Assembly: GCF_905397435.1 (NCBI RefSeq) | Contig: NZ_CAJPVI010000039.1 | Coordinates: 24,556-88,555 of the forward strand | Length of the DNA stretch: 64,000 nucleotides | From: Cupriavidus numazuensis | GTDB lineage: Bacteria > Pseudomonadota > Gammaproteobacteria > Burkholderiales > Burkholderiaceae | Direction: 5' to 3' | Part shown: positions 10,043 to 19,014 of the stretch, one piece after another | Layout: every line of letters begins with the position of its first letter | How positions within the stretch are numbered: the first letter of the stretch is position 1 | Position numbers and translations under genes: made by a program | Notes under the pieces: model-generated | Databases searched by the model: none | Seen by the model: only the letters and a program-made list of their open reading frames with translations | What the model was told of the DNA's origin: nothing

Positions 10043-11705
10043 GGCGGGCTCCGTCAGCAGGGGTTTGCAGGAAAGGGGCGAGGACGCTGCGGACCTGGTC
10101 CGGTTGCGGCGCGCGCCAGCGTGCCAGGACATAGCCGTCCGGACGGACCACGTACAGCGTGCCCGGCTGTGCGCCATAGCGCTGGAAGGCCTGCCCGTCG
10201 GGATCGACCAGCGTCCCTTCCTGAGGCGTACTGCCAGCGGGATGGATGGCGAGCAGCTGCACGTTCGCGGCGTGCGCCTGCGCCAAGGCGGCGATGTCTG
10301 CCGGCACGCTGCCGCCAAACCACAGCAGCGTGAAGCGATGGCCGAAGCTGGCGGTCAGGTGTCCGCCGTCCACGCGGGCTTCCGGCGCAGGCATGCCCGG
10401 CGCCGCAGCGGCGCACTCGCCGCCAAAGTCCGAGGGGCCGTTCAGCGCCGAGTCCGCATACGCGATCGGCGCCGACTGACGCGGATTGATCAGCGAGCGC
10501 ACGCCCGGCTCATCGAGCGCCAGGCGCAGCGTGGCCTGGCGCATCAGCTCGAAGGCGAAGTTCGGCGGTGCCATGAACTCCGTGCTCTTGGCACCGTATG
10601 CGATGTTCTGGCGCGTGGCGTGCACGCGCTCCGTGGAATAGCTGTCGAGCAGGCTGGCATCGGCGCGGCCCTGGAGGACCCACGCAAGCTTCCACGCCAG
10701 GTTACCCGCATCGTCGAGGCCGGAGTTGAGGCCGCGCACACCGAAGATCGGCACCAGGTGTGCCGCGTCGCCCGCAAACAGCACGCGCCCGTGCCGGTAT
10801 GCATCGAGCGTCAGGCACTTGGCGTTGTAGATCGAGATCCACAGCGGTTCCCACGGTTCGGTCTCGCCGATCATGTCGAGATGGCTCTGCACGCGGGGCA
10901 GCACGTTCTCTGGCTTGACGGCTTCGACCGGGTCCTCGTCGTCGCGGATCTGGTAGTCGATGCGCCAGACGTCGTCGGGCTGGCGGTGCATCAGGATGGT
11001 CGAGCCCGGGTTTGACGGCGGATCGAACCACGCCAGCCGCTCCACGTCGCGCTGCGTCTTCTGCACGATGTCGACGATCACATAGCGGCCTTCGTACTGC
11101 GTGCCTTCCATGCGCAGGCCGAGCTGTTCGCGCACGGTGCTGCGGCCGCCGTCGCAGGCGACGAGCCACTGCGCGCGGACCTCTTGCGTGCCCTGCGCGG
11201 TTTCGATGTTCACGCTGACGCCGTCCGCCTCGTGGCGCACGGCGGTGACGCGCGCATTGAAGCGCACATCGGCAAGCGGCCCGCATGCAAGCGCGGCCTG
11301 GTGCGCGAACGCTTCCAGGTAGTACTGCTGGATGTTGACCATCGGCGCGAAGCGTTCGCCGGGTTCGCTCGGCATGCGGAAATGCAGCACCTCGGCATCG
11401 CGGTAGTAGCTGCGCCCGCCCACCCACGGCAGGCCCTTGTCGACCGTGGCCTGGTCCGCGCCGACCCAGCCGAGGATCTCCAGCGAACGGCGTGACATGC
11501 AGATCGCACGGCTACCCGCGCAGTACCCGTCATCGGCCTCGATCACGAGCGAGGCGATGCCCTGGCGCGCGAGCAGGGCGCTCAGCGCCAGGCCGACCGG
11601 GCCACCGCCGGCGATCAGGACAGGAACCTCGGACGGCCATGGCCGCGCGTCGGCGACGGGCGGCACGGGCAGCGCCGCGGAGGCGGGGGCGGAACGATCT
11701 GACAT
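10032..11705 (-). CDS. FAD-dependent aromatic monooxygenase (MhpA/TfdB type)
   Basis: Class A flavoprotein hydroxylase of 557 residues expected to hydroxylate a phenolic or aromatic acid using NAD(P)H and O2. It has the Rossmann GxGxxG motif VLIAGGGPVGLALSALLARQG near residue 30, the DG motif ACDGGRSTVREQLG near 190, and the GD motif VLFAGDAAHLVPIFGVRGLN near 310. The C-terminal 150 residues are the thioredoxin-like domain of this subfamily. Start at 11705 has GAGG six bases upstream. It leads an operon with the DUF2783 and MarR genes and is divergent from an OPT transporter. The substrate cannot be named. Confidence 0.87.
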   Translation of the reverse strand: MSDRSAPASAALPVPPVADARPWPSEVPVLIAGGGPVGLALSALLARQGIASLVIEADDGYCAGSRAICMSRRSLEILGWVGADQATVDKGLPWVGGRSYYRDAEVLHFRMPSEPGERFAPMVNIQQYYLEAFAHQAALACGPLADVRFNARVTAVRHEADGVSVNIETAQGTQEVRAQWLVACDGGRSTVREQLGLRMEGTQYEGRYVIVDIVQKTQRDVERLAWFDPPSNPGSTILMHRQPDDVWRIDYQIRDDEDPVEAVKPENVLPRVQSHLDMIGETEPWEPLWISIYNAKCLTLDAYRHGRVLFAGDAAHLVPIFGVRGLNSGLDDAGNLAWKLAWVLQGRADASLLDSYSTERVHATRQNIAYGAKSTEFMAPPNFAFELMRQATLRLALDEPGVRSLINPRQSAPIAYADSALNGPSDFGGECAAAAPGMPAPEARVDGGHLTASFGHRFTLLWFGGSVPADIAALAQAHAANVQLLAIHPAGSTPQEGTLVDPDGQAFQRYGAQPGTLYVVRPDGYVLARWRAPQPDQVRSVLAPFLQTPADGARHAS

Positions 11706-11722
11706 GGACAACCTCGGCAATG

Positions 11723-11769
11723 TAGTTGTGTGCGCAACTATATCGGCATAATAGTTGCGCACGAAACTA
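11723..11769. promoter_or_regulatory. Tandem MarR-type operator palindromes
   Basis: Two inverted repeats stand in the divergent region: TAGTTG-N6-CAACTA at 11723-11740 (perfect arms) and TAGTT-N8-AACTA at 11752-11769. Centres are 29 bp apart. They lie 18-64 bp upstream of the monooxygenase start and 75-121 bp upstream of the OPT gene start, so one regulator could control both directions. Assignment to the operon's MarR protein is inference. Confidence 0.75.
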
Positions 11770-11843
11770 GCGTAAACCCCTGCGTTCGATACTCTCGCCT
11801 ATGCTTTGCAGGAAGCACTTCTCCGGCTCATTGTCTGCCTGCC

Positions 11844-13625
11844 ATGCCATCTGTTCCGTCCGAAGCCGCACCTCGCCTGCATTGGCTGCCCGCGCCCGGG
11901 AGCTGGCAGTACCACGTGCTGCTTGGTGCGGCGGGCATGCTTGTGCTCGGCCCGCTGGGCGGAATCGCCGCGGCGTACATGAACTTCTCGCTCGGCTTCT
12001 TCGTGGGCGGGCAGGTGCTGGCCGGGATACTTGGCTCGGTGGTGACATGCGGCTATGGCGCATCCGGCCGGCACGGCGCCAACTACATCCAGACCGCGGC
12101 CGCGTCGGTGGCCGGCATGGGCGGCATGGCCGTGGTGATCCAGGCGATGAGCTGGCTCGGGCTCGCGCAGCCGCCGCTGTGGCAGCTCGTGGGGTACATG
12201 CTGTGCATCGGCATGTATGGCGTCGGCGTCGGCATGCTGTACACGCCGCTGCTGGTCGACCGCATGCAGCTGACGTTTCCGTCGGGCCTGGCGGTCGCCA
12301 ATATCCTGCGCGCGCTGACCGATCCGCTGCTGCTGCGCCGCTCGGTGTCGCGGCTTGCGGGCGGCATGGCGGTGGGGCTTGTGAGCGGGCTCTGGTTGTC
12401 CAGGCTCGCACCGCTGGCCGCGCTCGATATCTCGGCATCGACCTTCGGCGCCGGGATGATCGTCAGCGCGCGCATCGGCATTGCCGCGCTGAGCGGTGGC
12501 CTGGCAGGCTGGGTGATGACGCCGTATTTCGTCTCGATCGGCTGGCTTGCGCCGGGCGACCCGTACCGCAAGATCACGTTCCTGATTGCGCTGGGCATGA
12601 TCGTGGGCGCGGCAGTGGTCGACGTCTCTTTGCTGGCCGCACGTGCATGGCGGCAGTGGCGTACCCGCGCAGCGCCCGCGGCAGCCCGTGTCGACGGGCC
12701 CGGCTTGCGCTGGGTTGCGGCGTGGGTGGTGCTGTGGGGCGCGGCCGTGGTCGCGGCGGGCGTCGCGTGGTTCGGGCAGCCGGTCGGCTACCAGCTGATG
12801 GCGGTGCTGCTCGTGCTGGTGTTCGCGCTCGTCAACGGCATTTCGGTGGGCATGGTCGACCAGAACCCGATCTCGTCGGCGTTCGTGCTGTGCGTGATCC
12901 TGATGGCGGCGGCCGGGCTGCGTGCGCCGCACGTCGGCCTGATCGCCGCGACGGTGCTGCTGGTGTCCACTGCCGAGGCGTGCGACATGCAGCAGGACCG
13001 CTCCACGGGCTGGCGCCTTGGCAGCAGCCGCGTGGTGCAGTTCGGCTATCAGGTGGCGGGGATCATCGTCGGGGCGCTGCTCGCGGTCGCGCTCGCGCGG
13101 CTGTTCATGCAGGCGTATCCGGTGCTGGCACTGGACCAGACCACGCTGACGGCCGACCAGCAGCCGGCGCGCTGGACATCGGCGATGACCTACAAGATCG
13201 TTGGCGTGCTGCGCGGACTGGCCGAGTCGCGCGGCTATCAGCATCTGGCCGTCATCCTCGGCGTGGCGATTGGCCTGGTGACCGAAGTGCTGCGCAAGGC
13301 GCTGCGCGCGCATGACGGCTACGTGCATTTTGCCCAATCCGGTCGAACGGGCAGGGTGCTGGATTTCGCGCTGGACGCCGTCTTGCTGCCTTCGCCGTAT
13401 GCATCGTCGTTCGGTGGCTTCGTCAACCTGCCCGCCGCGGCATGGATGGCGGCCGGCGGCATCGTGGCCGGTCTGACCGAGGGGTTCGGCGCGCGTCGCC
13501 CAAGCCGTTCCCTGCCGGAGGACATGAGCACCCCATCGCTGATTGGCGGCGGCATGATCGCCGGCGACGCGCTGGCCGCGCTGGCCATCGGCATGGCAGG
13601 GCTGTTGGCCGTCACACGCGGCTGA
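11844..13625 (+). CDS. OPT-superfamily transporter
   Basis: Polytopic inner-membrane protein of 593 residues. Family features are the glycine-rich first helices (LGAAGMLVLGPLGGIAAAYMN), GANYIQTAAASVAGMGG near residue 75, and DRMQLTFPSGLAVANILRAL near residue 145. Around 14-16 hydrophobic segments are visible. OPT proteins transport oligopeptides or metal-siderophore complexes; the substrate here is unknown. The gene is divergent from the aromatic monooxygenase operon and shares its MarR-type operator region, which is unusual company and suggests co-regulation. The start at ATG 11844 lacks a clear Shine-Dalgarno sequence. Confidence 0.8.
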   Translation: MPSVPSEAAPRLHWLPAPGSWQYHVLLGAAGMLVLGPLGGIAAAYMNFSLGFFVGGQVLAGILGSVVTCGYGASGRHGANYIQTAAASVAGMGGMAVVIQAMSWLGLAQPPLWQLVGYMLCIGMYGVGVGMLYTPLLVDRMQLTFPSGLAVANILRALTDPLLLRRSVSRLAGGMAVGLVSGLWLSRLAPLAALDISASTFGAGMIVSARIGIAALSGGLAGWVMTPYFVSIGWLAPGDPYRKITFLIALGMIVGAAVVDVSLLAARAWRQWRTRAAPAAARVDGPGLRWVAAWVVLWGAAVVAAGVAWFGQPVGYQLMAVLLVLVFALVNGISVGMVDQNPISSAFVLCVILMAAAGLRAPHVGLIAATVLLVSTAEACDMQQDRSTGWRLGSSRVVQFGYQVAGIIVGALLAVALARLFMQAYPVLALDQTTLTADQQPARWTSAMTYKIVGVLRGLAESRGYQHLAVILGVAIGLVTEVLRKALRAHDGYVHFAQSGRTGRVLDFALDAVLLPSPYASSFGGFVNLPAAAWMAAGGIVAGLTEGFGARRPSRSLPEDMSTPSLIGGGMIAGDALAALAIGMAGLLAVTRG

Positions 13626-13627
13626 CT

Positions 13628-13643
13628 GTCAAATTTTATTGAC
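13628..13643. promoter_or_regulatory. Inverted repeat upstream of acyl-CoA dehydrogenase
   Basis: GTCAA-N6-TTGAC, a perfect 5-bp-arm palindrome in an AT-richer stretch just after the OPT stop. The motif TGTCAAAT at 13627 recurs at 13667. The region probably holds the promoter and an operator for the downstream dehydrogenase gene. The regulator is unknown. Confidence 0.4.
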
Positions 13644-13734
13644 GCTTCTGTCCAATGTGGGATGGATTGTCAAATCAGATGGCGCGCGTACCATTGCGCC
13701 AAGACTGTCGAACTGGCTTGACTGGAGAAACGCC

Positions 13735-14892
13735 ATGGCCCTTGACCAAGAATCCTTTGCCCTGCTGCGCGCCTCGGTGCAGCGTTTCATCGACGAACGC
13801 CTGAAGCCGGCCGAAGACACGCTCGAGGAGCTCGACGACGTGCCGGCCGACATCGTCGCCGACATGAAGGAAATGGGCCTGTTCGGCATCTCCATCCCTG
13901 AAAACTACGGCGGTATCGGCCTGTCGATGTCGCAGGAATGCGACGTGGTGTATGACCTGGGCCACACCGCGTTCGCGTTCCGTTCGGTGTTCGGCACCAA
14001 TGTCGGCATCGGCTCGCAGGGCATCCTGATGGATGGCACCGAGGAACAGAAGCAGGCCTACCTGCCGAAAATCGCCAGCGGCGAGCTGATCATCTCGTTC
14101 GCGCTGACCGAGCCGAACGCCGGTTCCGACGCGGCTTCGCTGCAGACGAAGGCCGAACTCGATGGGGACCACTACGTCATCAACGGCACCAAGCGCTTCA
14201 TCACCAACGCGCCGCGCGCGGGCGCCTTCACGCTGATGGCGCGCACGGGCGGCCCCGGTGCGTCGGGCATCTCGTCGTTCATCGTGCCGGCCGACACCCC
14301 GGGCATCTCGCTCGGCAAGCCGGACAAGAAGATGGGCCAGCGCGGCACCAAGACCTGTGACGTGGTGCTCGAGAACGCGCGCGTGCCGGCCGCCAACATC
14401 ATCGGCGGCGTACCGGGCGTGGGCTTCAAGACCGCGATGAAGGTGCTCGACCGCGGCCGCCTGCACCTCTCGGCGCTGGCGTGCGGCATGGCGCACCGCC
14501 TGATCACCGATGCCGTGGCCTATGCCAAGGAACGCAAGCAGTTCGGCAAGCCGATCGGCGACTTCCAGCTGATCCAGGGCATGCTGGCCGACAGCCAGGC
14601 CGAGCTGTACGCCGGCCTTTCGATGATGCGCGATTGCGCCCAGCGCTATGACGCCAAGCCGGCCGGCAAGAGCGATCCCGAAGTCAGCATGCTGGCCTCG
14701 TGCACCAAGATGTTCTGTACCGAAATGGTGGGCCGCATTGCGGACCGCGCGGTGCAGATCCACGGCGGCGCCGGCTATATCGCCGAATACACGGCCGAAC
14801 GCTTCTACCGCGACGTGCGTCTGCTGCGCCTGTACGAAGGCACCACGCAGATCCAGCAGGTCATCATCGCCAAGCATCTGCTGCGCGACTGA
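13735..14892 (+). CDS. Acyl-CoA dehydrogenase
   Basis: FAD-dependent alpha,beta-desaturation of an acyl-CoA. The protein has 385 residues, the normal MCAD/SCAD-type length. Signatures include FALTEPNAGSDAASLQTKA near residue 122, MGQRGTKTCDVVLENARVP near 200, and the C-terminal RLLRLYEGTTQIQQ near 365, whose Glu is the canonical catalytic base and is present. Start at 13735 has GGAGA upstream. It overlaps the next gene by ATGA. Chain length cannot be told from sequence. Confidence 0.9.
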   Translation: MALDQESFALLRASVQRFIDERLKPAEDTLEELDDVPADIVADMKEMGLFGISIPENYGGIGLSMSQECDVVYDLGHTAFAFRSVFGTNVGIGSQGILMDGTEEQKQAYLPKIASGELIISFALTEPNAGSDAASLQTKAELDGDHYVINGTKRFITNAPRAGAFTLMARTGGPGASGISSFIVPADTPGISLGKPDKKMGQRGTKTCDVVLENARVPAANIIGGVPGVGFKTAMKVLDRGRLHLSALACGMAHRLITDAVAYAKERKQFGKPIGDFQLIQGMLADSQAELYAGLSMMRDCAQRYDAKPAGKSDPEVSMLASCTKMFCTEMVGRIADRAVQIHGGAGYIAEYTAERFYRDVRLLRLYEGTTQIQQVIIAKHLLRD

Positions 14893-15437
14893 TGGCCGCG
14901 ACAGCAGGGCGCGAAAAGAGCAGCCTGCCGGACATCCGCGGCGCGCATCGCCTGCGTGCCGTGGTGGCTACCTACCGGCCGGACTTCCCGGCCTACACGC
15001 TCGCGGTGTCGCCGGCCGCGTTGCTGGCGCTCAGCGCCATGCCTGGAGAACTGGCGGCAGCGCGTGATCCGCGCGCGCATGCTCACCTGGAACGCTTGCG
15101 GGAAGACGTGCATGGCAGCGGTATCGCGCTGCCCGGTGCGATCGTGGTGGCCGTGAGCGGTGGGCACATGCATTGCGAGTGCGACCACCTGTATGCGCTG
15201 GAAATGCGCCCGCAGGCCGGGGACCGGCTGATCGTGATCGATGGCTATGACCGCCTGCTGGCGCTCGCCCACAGTGAACGTCGCCATTGCCAGACGCTGG
15301 TGTCGGCGGTGTTGTGGCACACCGCCATGCAACCGGCGCCCGCTGCGTGTGGCGGGGCCGCTCACGAGGCGACCGCCAGCGCGATGGCGCAGTCGGCGGC
15401 CGCGCGCTGGGCCAATGCCGCGCGCGTCTGGCACTGA
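14892..15437 (+). CDS. Hypothetical protein with degenerate DGQHR-like motif
   Basis: An 181-residue protein whose ATG overlaps the stop of the acyl-CoA dehydrogenase gene and which ends just before a terminator, so it is co-transcribed. I do not recognise a clear family. The order of elements (PAALLALSAMPGE, then LPGAIVVAVSGG, then RLIVIDGYDRLLALAHSE near residue 120) resembles the DGQHR/DndB fold, with DGYDR replacing DGQHR. The C-terminus is Ala-rich. The pairing with a dehydrogenase is not explained by that resemblance. Coding status is supported by coupling and codon bias. Confidence 0.55.
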   Translation: MAATAGREKSSLPDIRGAHRLRAVVATYRPDFPAYTLAVSPAALLALSAMPGELAAARDPRAHAHLERLREDVHGSGIALPGAIVVAVSGGHMHCECDHLYALEMRPQAGDRLIVIDGYDRLLALAHSERRHCQTLVSAVLWHTAMQPAPAACGGAAHEATASAMAQSAAARWANAARVWH

Positions 15438-15461
15438 GTATCCGGAAACGGGTGAACGAAG

Positions 15462-15490
15462 CATGCCTCCGATTGGCGGCATGTTTGTTT
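15462..15490 (+). terminator. Rho-independent terminator
   Basis: A nine-base-pair stem with one mismatch (15462-15470 with 15475-15483, loop GATT) is followed by TTTGTTTT. It lies 25 bp after the plus-strand operon that ends at 15437. It lies between convergent genes. Confidence 0.75.
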
Positions 15491-15524
15491 TCGGGGGGCG
15501 GAATTCGATTCTGTGAGTGGCGCC

Positions 15525-15902
15525 CTATTCGGCAGGCCAGACGCTGTCCACATCCCGCAACAGATGCCCGGCGAGGATGTAGTCGCCAAGCCGCGTCGCC
15601 TTGGCTTCCAGGTCGAGCAGTTCGTGGTCCGTCAGCGTGCCCAGATCGAACTGGCAATACAGGTTGCGCTGCCTGAACGTGGTCTTGACCTTGGCCAGGC
15701 CTTCGATCAGCGCTTCGCGCGAGCGTACGGCGACGCTTTCCTGGCCGCGATACTGCACCTTGATCCCGCGCTTCTCCCCGAGCCTGCCGAGTTCGACGGC
15801 GTCCTGCCATCCGGTCTCGTAGTCCAGCTCCAGCGCCAGCACTCCTTCCGCAGCGAGAAGCCGGAGCGCTTCCGCCTTGCTGCCAGCCCGCACGATTGAC
15901 AT
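15525..15902 (-). CDS. Unknown small protein behind a LexA box
   Basis: A 125-residue soluble protein that I do not recognise. It begins MSIVRAGSKAEALRLLAAEG and has a middle region KRGIKVQYRGQESVAVRSRE and a helical, acidic C-terminus ending RDVDSVWPAE. The ATG at 15902 has AGAGG five bases upstream; a GTG at 15908 is the alternative. A consensus LexA site lies 22 bp upstream and covers the likely -35 element TTGACT, so SOS induction is strongly suggested. No neighbouring gene shares this promoter. The function is unknown. Confidence 0.75.
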   Translation of the reverse strand: MSIVRAGSKAEALRLLAAEGVLALELDYETGWQDAVELGRLGEKRGIKVQYRGQESVAVRSREALIEGLAKVKTTFRQRNLYCQFDLGTLTDHELLDLEAKATRLGDYILAGHLLRDVDSVWPAE

Positions 15903-15924
15903 CCACACCTCTTGTCTCTACTTA

Positions 15925-15944
15925 TACTGTACGAATATACAGTC
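15925..15944. promoter_or_regulatory. LexA operator (SOS box)
   Basis: CTGT-N8-ACAG (15927-15942), flanked as TACTGTACGAATATACAGT, fits the gamma/beta-proteobacterial LexA consensus in both arms. It lies 22 bp upstream of the small unknown gene at 15902 on the minus strand. The plus-strand side faces only the 3' end of the convergent protease gene, so it controls that one gene. Confidence 0.85.
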
Positions 15945-16044
15945 AACACCAGGGCACGGCAAGGGGCGCGCCGTGGGGTAGCGCCCCCGCAAGCCGGCGC
16001 GTCGGCCAATTCTGGGCCGTATCCTTTTCGCCTGCATGACAATA

Positions 16045-18873
16045 CTACGGACGCGCGGCGGGCGTCTCGCCGGATGCGGCACCATCCACGACCGCTGCCG
16101 CCGCCGGCGCCGCGCCGAAATCGCCCGCATAGACCTGCGACAGTCCGCGCGGGCTCACATATCTGCGGATCGCCGCGTTGACCGCCTCGGGCGTGGCCGC
16201 ACGCAGGCGCGCTTCGAGTTCCTCGGTATAGGCCATGGTGCGGCCCAGATAGAGCTGGTTGGCCAGCGCACCAGCCAGCGCGCCGTCGCTGCTGCGGCTG
16301 ACGATGCCCTGCTGCAGGATGCCGCTGACGGCTTCGGACAACTCTGCCTTGCTGACGCCTTCACGCACGAAGCGCTCGAGTTCGTCGGCCACGGCGCGCT
16401 GCACGCGTGCAAGGTTCTGCGGCGCATATTGCGCCTGCAGGCCGAAGCGGCCCGCGCGGTCGAGCGCCCCCACATTCACCCAGCTCGACGCGCCGTAGCT
16501 GAGTCCCTCCTTCTGCCGGAGCCGGTCAGCCAGGCGGCTGCGCAGCGAGCCGCCGCCGAATACGCGGTTGGCGATCAGCATCAGCGCGTAATCGGGTGCG
16601 TCGCTGGTCAGGTCGATCGGCTCGGCGGCGAGGTAGACCGCATTGGCCTTGCCCGGCGTGGCCAGCGTGAAGTCCGTGGGCGTGATCGGCACGAAAGGCC
16701 TGTCCACGCGCGCAAACGTCTGCTGTGCGCGCCAGTCGCCGAACAGCTCGCCGGCCTGGGTGACAGCCGCATCGGCATCGAAGTCGCCGACGAGGCTCAG
16801 CTGCGCGTTTTCCGTACCGTAGAAACGTGTGTGGAAATCGCGCACCTGCGCGAGTGTGGCGGCCTGGAGTGCGGCGATGCTTTCATCGAACGTTTGCGCG
16901 TGACGCGGATCGCCGATCGGGTACGGATCGCCATGGCGGCCGAGCGTGTCGGATGCCATCACGCCCGGTTGCCGCCGCACGCTTTCAATATCCGCAATGG
17001 TCGTGCTGCGCAGCGTTTCGAATTCCGCTTCGGGGAAGGTCGGCGCGCGCAGCAGGTCACGCAATAGCGCGAGCAGTGCGGGCAGTTGCTCGCGCCGGGT
17101 CTCGAAGCTCACCGCTACGCGCTCCGAGCCGCCGGAAATCGATACGCGCGCGCGCAAGGCCTCGATGCGATCGGAAATCTGCATGCGATCCATGTTGCCC
17201 GCGCCGCGCCTGAGCATCGATGCGGCAAGACTGCCGACGGTCGTCAGGCCCTGCAGGCTGTCCAGGTCGCCCATGCGAAGGATCAGCGTGCCATTGACCA
17301 CGCCGCCGCGCGTGGGCTTGGGCAGCAGCGCGAGCTTCATGCCGTTGGCCAGCGTCTCGCGCCGCGTGTGCGCTTCGATATTGGCCGGGCTCGGATCGAA
17401 CTCGGCGACCGCTGCCAGCGCCGGCTTGCCCTGATAGCCGCGTACGAGCTGCGCCACGTCCGGTGCCGTGGGGACTTGCGCGCGCTGCGGCTTGTCCTCG
17501 GGTACGAACAGCCCGACCGTGCGGTTCGACGCCTGGAAGTAGTTGAGTGCGGCGCGCTGCACATCTTCGAGCGTCACGGTCTCGATGCGGTCGCGCGCAA
17601 TCAGGAACAGGCGCCAGTCGCCCTTGGCAATCGCTTCCGACAGCGCAATGCCGAGCGCGCCGGGATCGTTCATGTAGTGCTCGTACGCATTGCGCATGCG
17701 CACGCGCGCGCGTTCCAGTTCTTCCTGTGTCACCGGCGCATCGGCGAAGCCTTCGACCTGCGTGATGAGCGCCGCGCGCGCGGGCGACATCGCCTGGTCC
17801 TTCGCGGTTTCCGCCATGAAGAGCAAGGTGCCGGGATCCTTCATCGCGCTGAACGATGTGCCGACCGAGGTCGCCTTCTTCTGCTCCACCAGCGCCTTGT
17901 ACAGCCGCCCGCCCGGCGTGTCGCCGAGGATGATCGTCAGCATCGCGAGCGCCGTGGTGTCCGGATGGGCGCCCGGGCTGACGTGGTACTGCGCGGCCAC
18001 GAGTCCGCTGTCGCCGGGCCGCTTCACGACCAGTTCGCGTGCGCCTTCCTGCGGCGGCTCCACGGTGTGCTCGGGTGGCAGCACGCGCGTCGGACGTGCG
18101 ATGGATCCGAAATAGCGCTCGATGCACGCAAGCGTCCACGCCGGATCGAACTTTCCGGCCACCACCAGCACCGCGTTATCGGGCTGGTAGTAGCGGCGGT
18201 AGAACGCGCGCAGGCTGTCGATGCTGACCTGCTCCACATCGCTGCGCGCGCCGATCGGTGCCTTGCCGTAGTTATGCCAGCGGTAGGACGCGGCCATCAT
18301 CTGCTGGATCAGCATGCGGCCAGGGCTGTTCTCGCCCATCTCCATCTCGTTGCGCACGACCGTCATCTCGCTGTCGAGATCAGCGCGCGAGACGAAGCTG
18401 TTGACCATGCGGTCGGCCTCCATGCGCAGCGCCCAGTCGAGGTTGTCGTCGCTCGCGGTGAAGGTCTCGAAGTAGTTGGTACGGTCCTGCGCCGTGGTGC
18501 CGTTGGACGACATGCCGCGTTGCGCGAACTCGGTCGGGATGGTCTTGCCCGGCAGCGTCGGCGTGCCCTTGAACAGCAGGTGTTCGAGCAGATGCGCCAT
18601 GCCGGTTTCGCCGTAGTTCTCGTGGCGGCTGCCGACCAGGTAGGTCATGTTGACCGTGGTGGTGGGCTTGGCCGCGTCCGGCGCCAGCACGATGCGCAGG
18701 CCGTTGGGGAGCCGGTATTCGGTGATGCCCTCGACCGAAGTGACCTGTACCGCGCTCGCGCTCGCCTGCGCCGTGCCGACCGGTGCGGCGGAAGCGCCGC
18801 CTGGCAGCCCGAGCCACAACAGGCCCGCCACGGCGAGCGAGCAGGTCAGCGGAAGCGGTTTGGCAGGACGCAT
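16045..18873 (-). CDS. M16-family zinc metallopeptidase (two-domain)
   Basis: Secreted or periplasmic protease of 942 residues. A signal peptide is clear (MRPAKPLPLTCSLAVAGLLWL, cleavage after GGASA). The inverted zinc motif HxxEH is in GMAHLLEHLLFKG near residue 90, and the distal Glu is in VVRNEMEMGENSPG about 75 residues later. The second M16 half (from about residue 500) lacks the metal motif, as is normal for two-domain pitrilysin/PqqL-type members. ATG at 18873 is preceded by GGAG. It is divergent from the alkylation-repair operon. Confidence 0.9.
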   Translation of the reverse strand: MRPAKPLPLTCSLAVAGLLWLGLPGGASAAPVGTAQASASAVQVTSVEGITEYRLPNGLRIVLAPDAAKPTTTVNMTYLVGSRHENYGETGMAHLLEHLLFKGTPTLPGKTIPTEFAQRGMSSNGTTAQDRTNYFETFTASDDNLDWALRMEADRMVNSFVSRADLDSEMTVVRNEMEMGENSPGRMLIQQMMAASYRWHNYGKAPIGARSDVEQVSIDSLRAFYRRYYQPDNAVLVVAGKFDPAWTLACIERYFGSIARPTRVLPPEHTVEPPQEGARELVVKRPGDSGLVAAQYHVSPGAHPDTTALAMLTIILGDTPGGRLYKALVEQKKATSVGTSFSAMKDPGTLLFMAETAKDQAMSPARAALITQVEGFADAPVTQEELERARVRMRNAYEHYMNDPGALGIALSEAIAKGDWRLFLIARDRIETVTLEDVQRAALNYFQASNRTVGLFVPEDKPQRAQVPTAPDVAQLVRGYQGKPALAAVAEFDPSPANIEAHTRRETLANGMKLALLPKPTRGGVVNGTLILRMGDLDSLQGLTTVGSLAASMLRRGAGNMDRMQISDRIEALRARVSISGGSERVAVSFETRREQLPALLALLRDLLRAPTFPEAEFETLRSTTIADIESVRRQPGVMASDTLGRHGDPYPIGDPRHAQTFDESIAALQAATLAQVRDFHTRFYGTENAQLSLVGDFDADAAVTQAGELFGDWRAQQTFARVDRPFVPITPTDFTLATPGKANAVYLAAEPIDLTSDAPDYALMLIANRVFGGGSLRSRLADRLRQKEGLSYGASSWVNVGALDRAGRFGLQAQYAPQNLARVQRAVADELERFVREGVSKAELSEAVSGILQQGIVSRSSDGALAGALANQLYLGRTMAYTEELEARLRAATPEAVNAAIRRYVSPRGLSQVYAGDFGAAPAAAAVVDGAASGETPAARP

Positions 18874-19014
18874 GGAATCTCCAGGAAACATCGCAGGCTG
18901 GTGATTCTAGCCGTACTCGGTTCCGTTAACTGTGCCCCACGGCACGGTCGAAGGCCACAGGGGAATGTCCGAATCCAGCGCGTGCATGGGTGCCTGGCGC
19001 GGTAGCATGCATGC

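Noticed and set aside
17086..19005. Long open frame antisense to the M16 protease gene
   Set aside because: Composition is that of a GC-rich shadow frame, while the minus-strand frame has a signal peptide and zinc motif.
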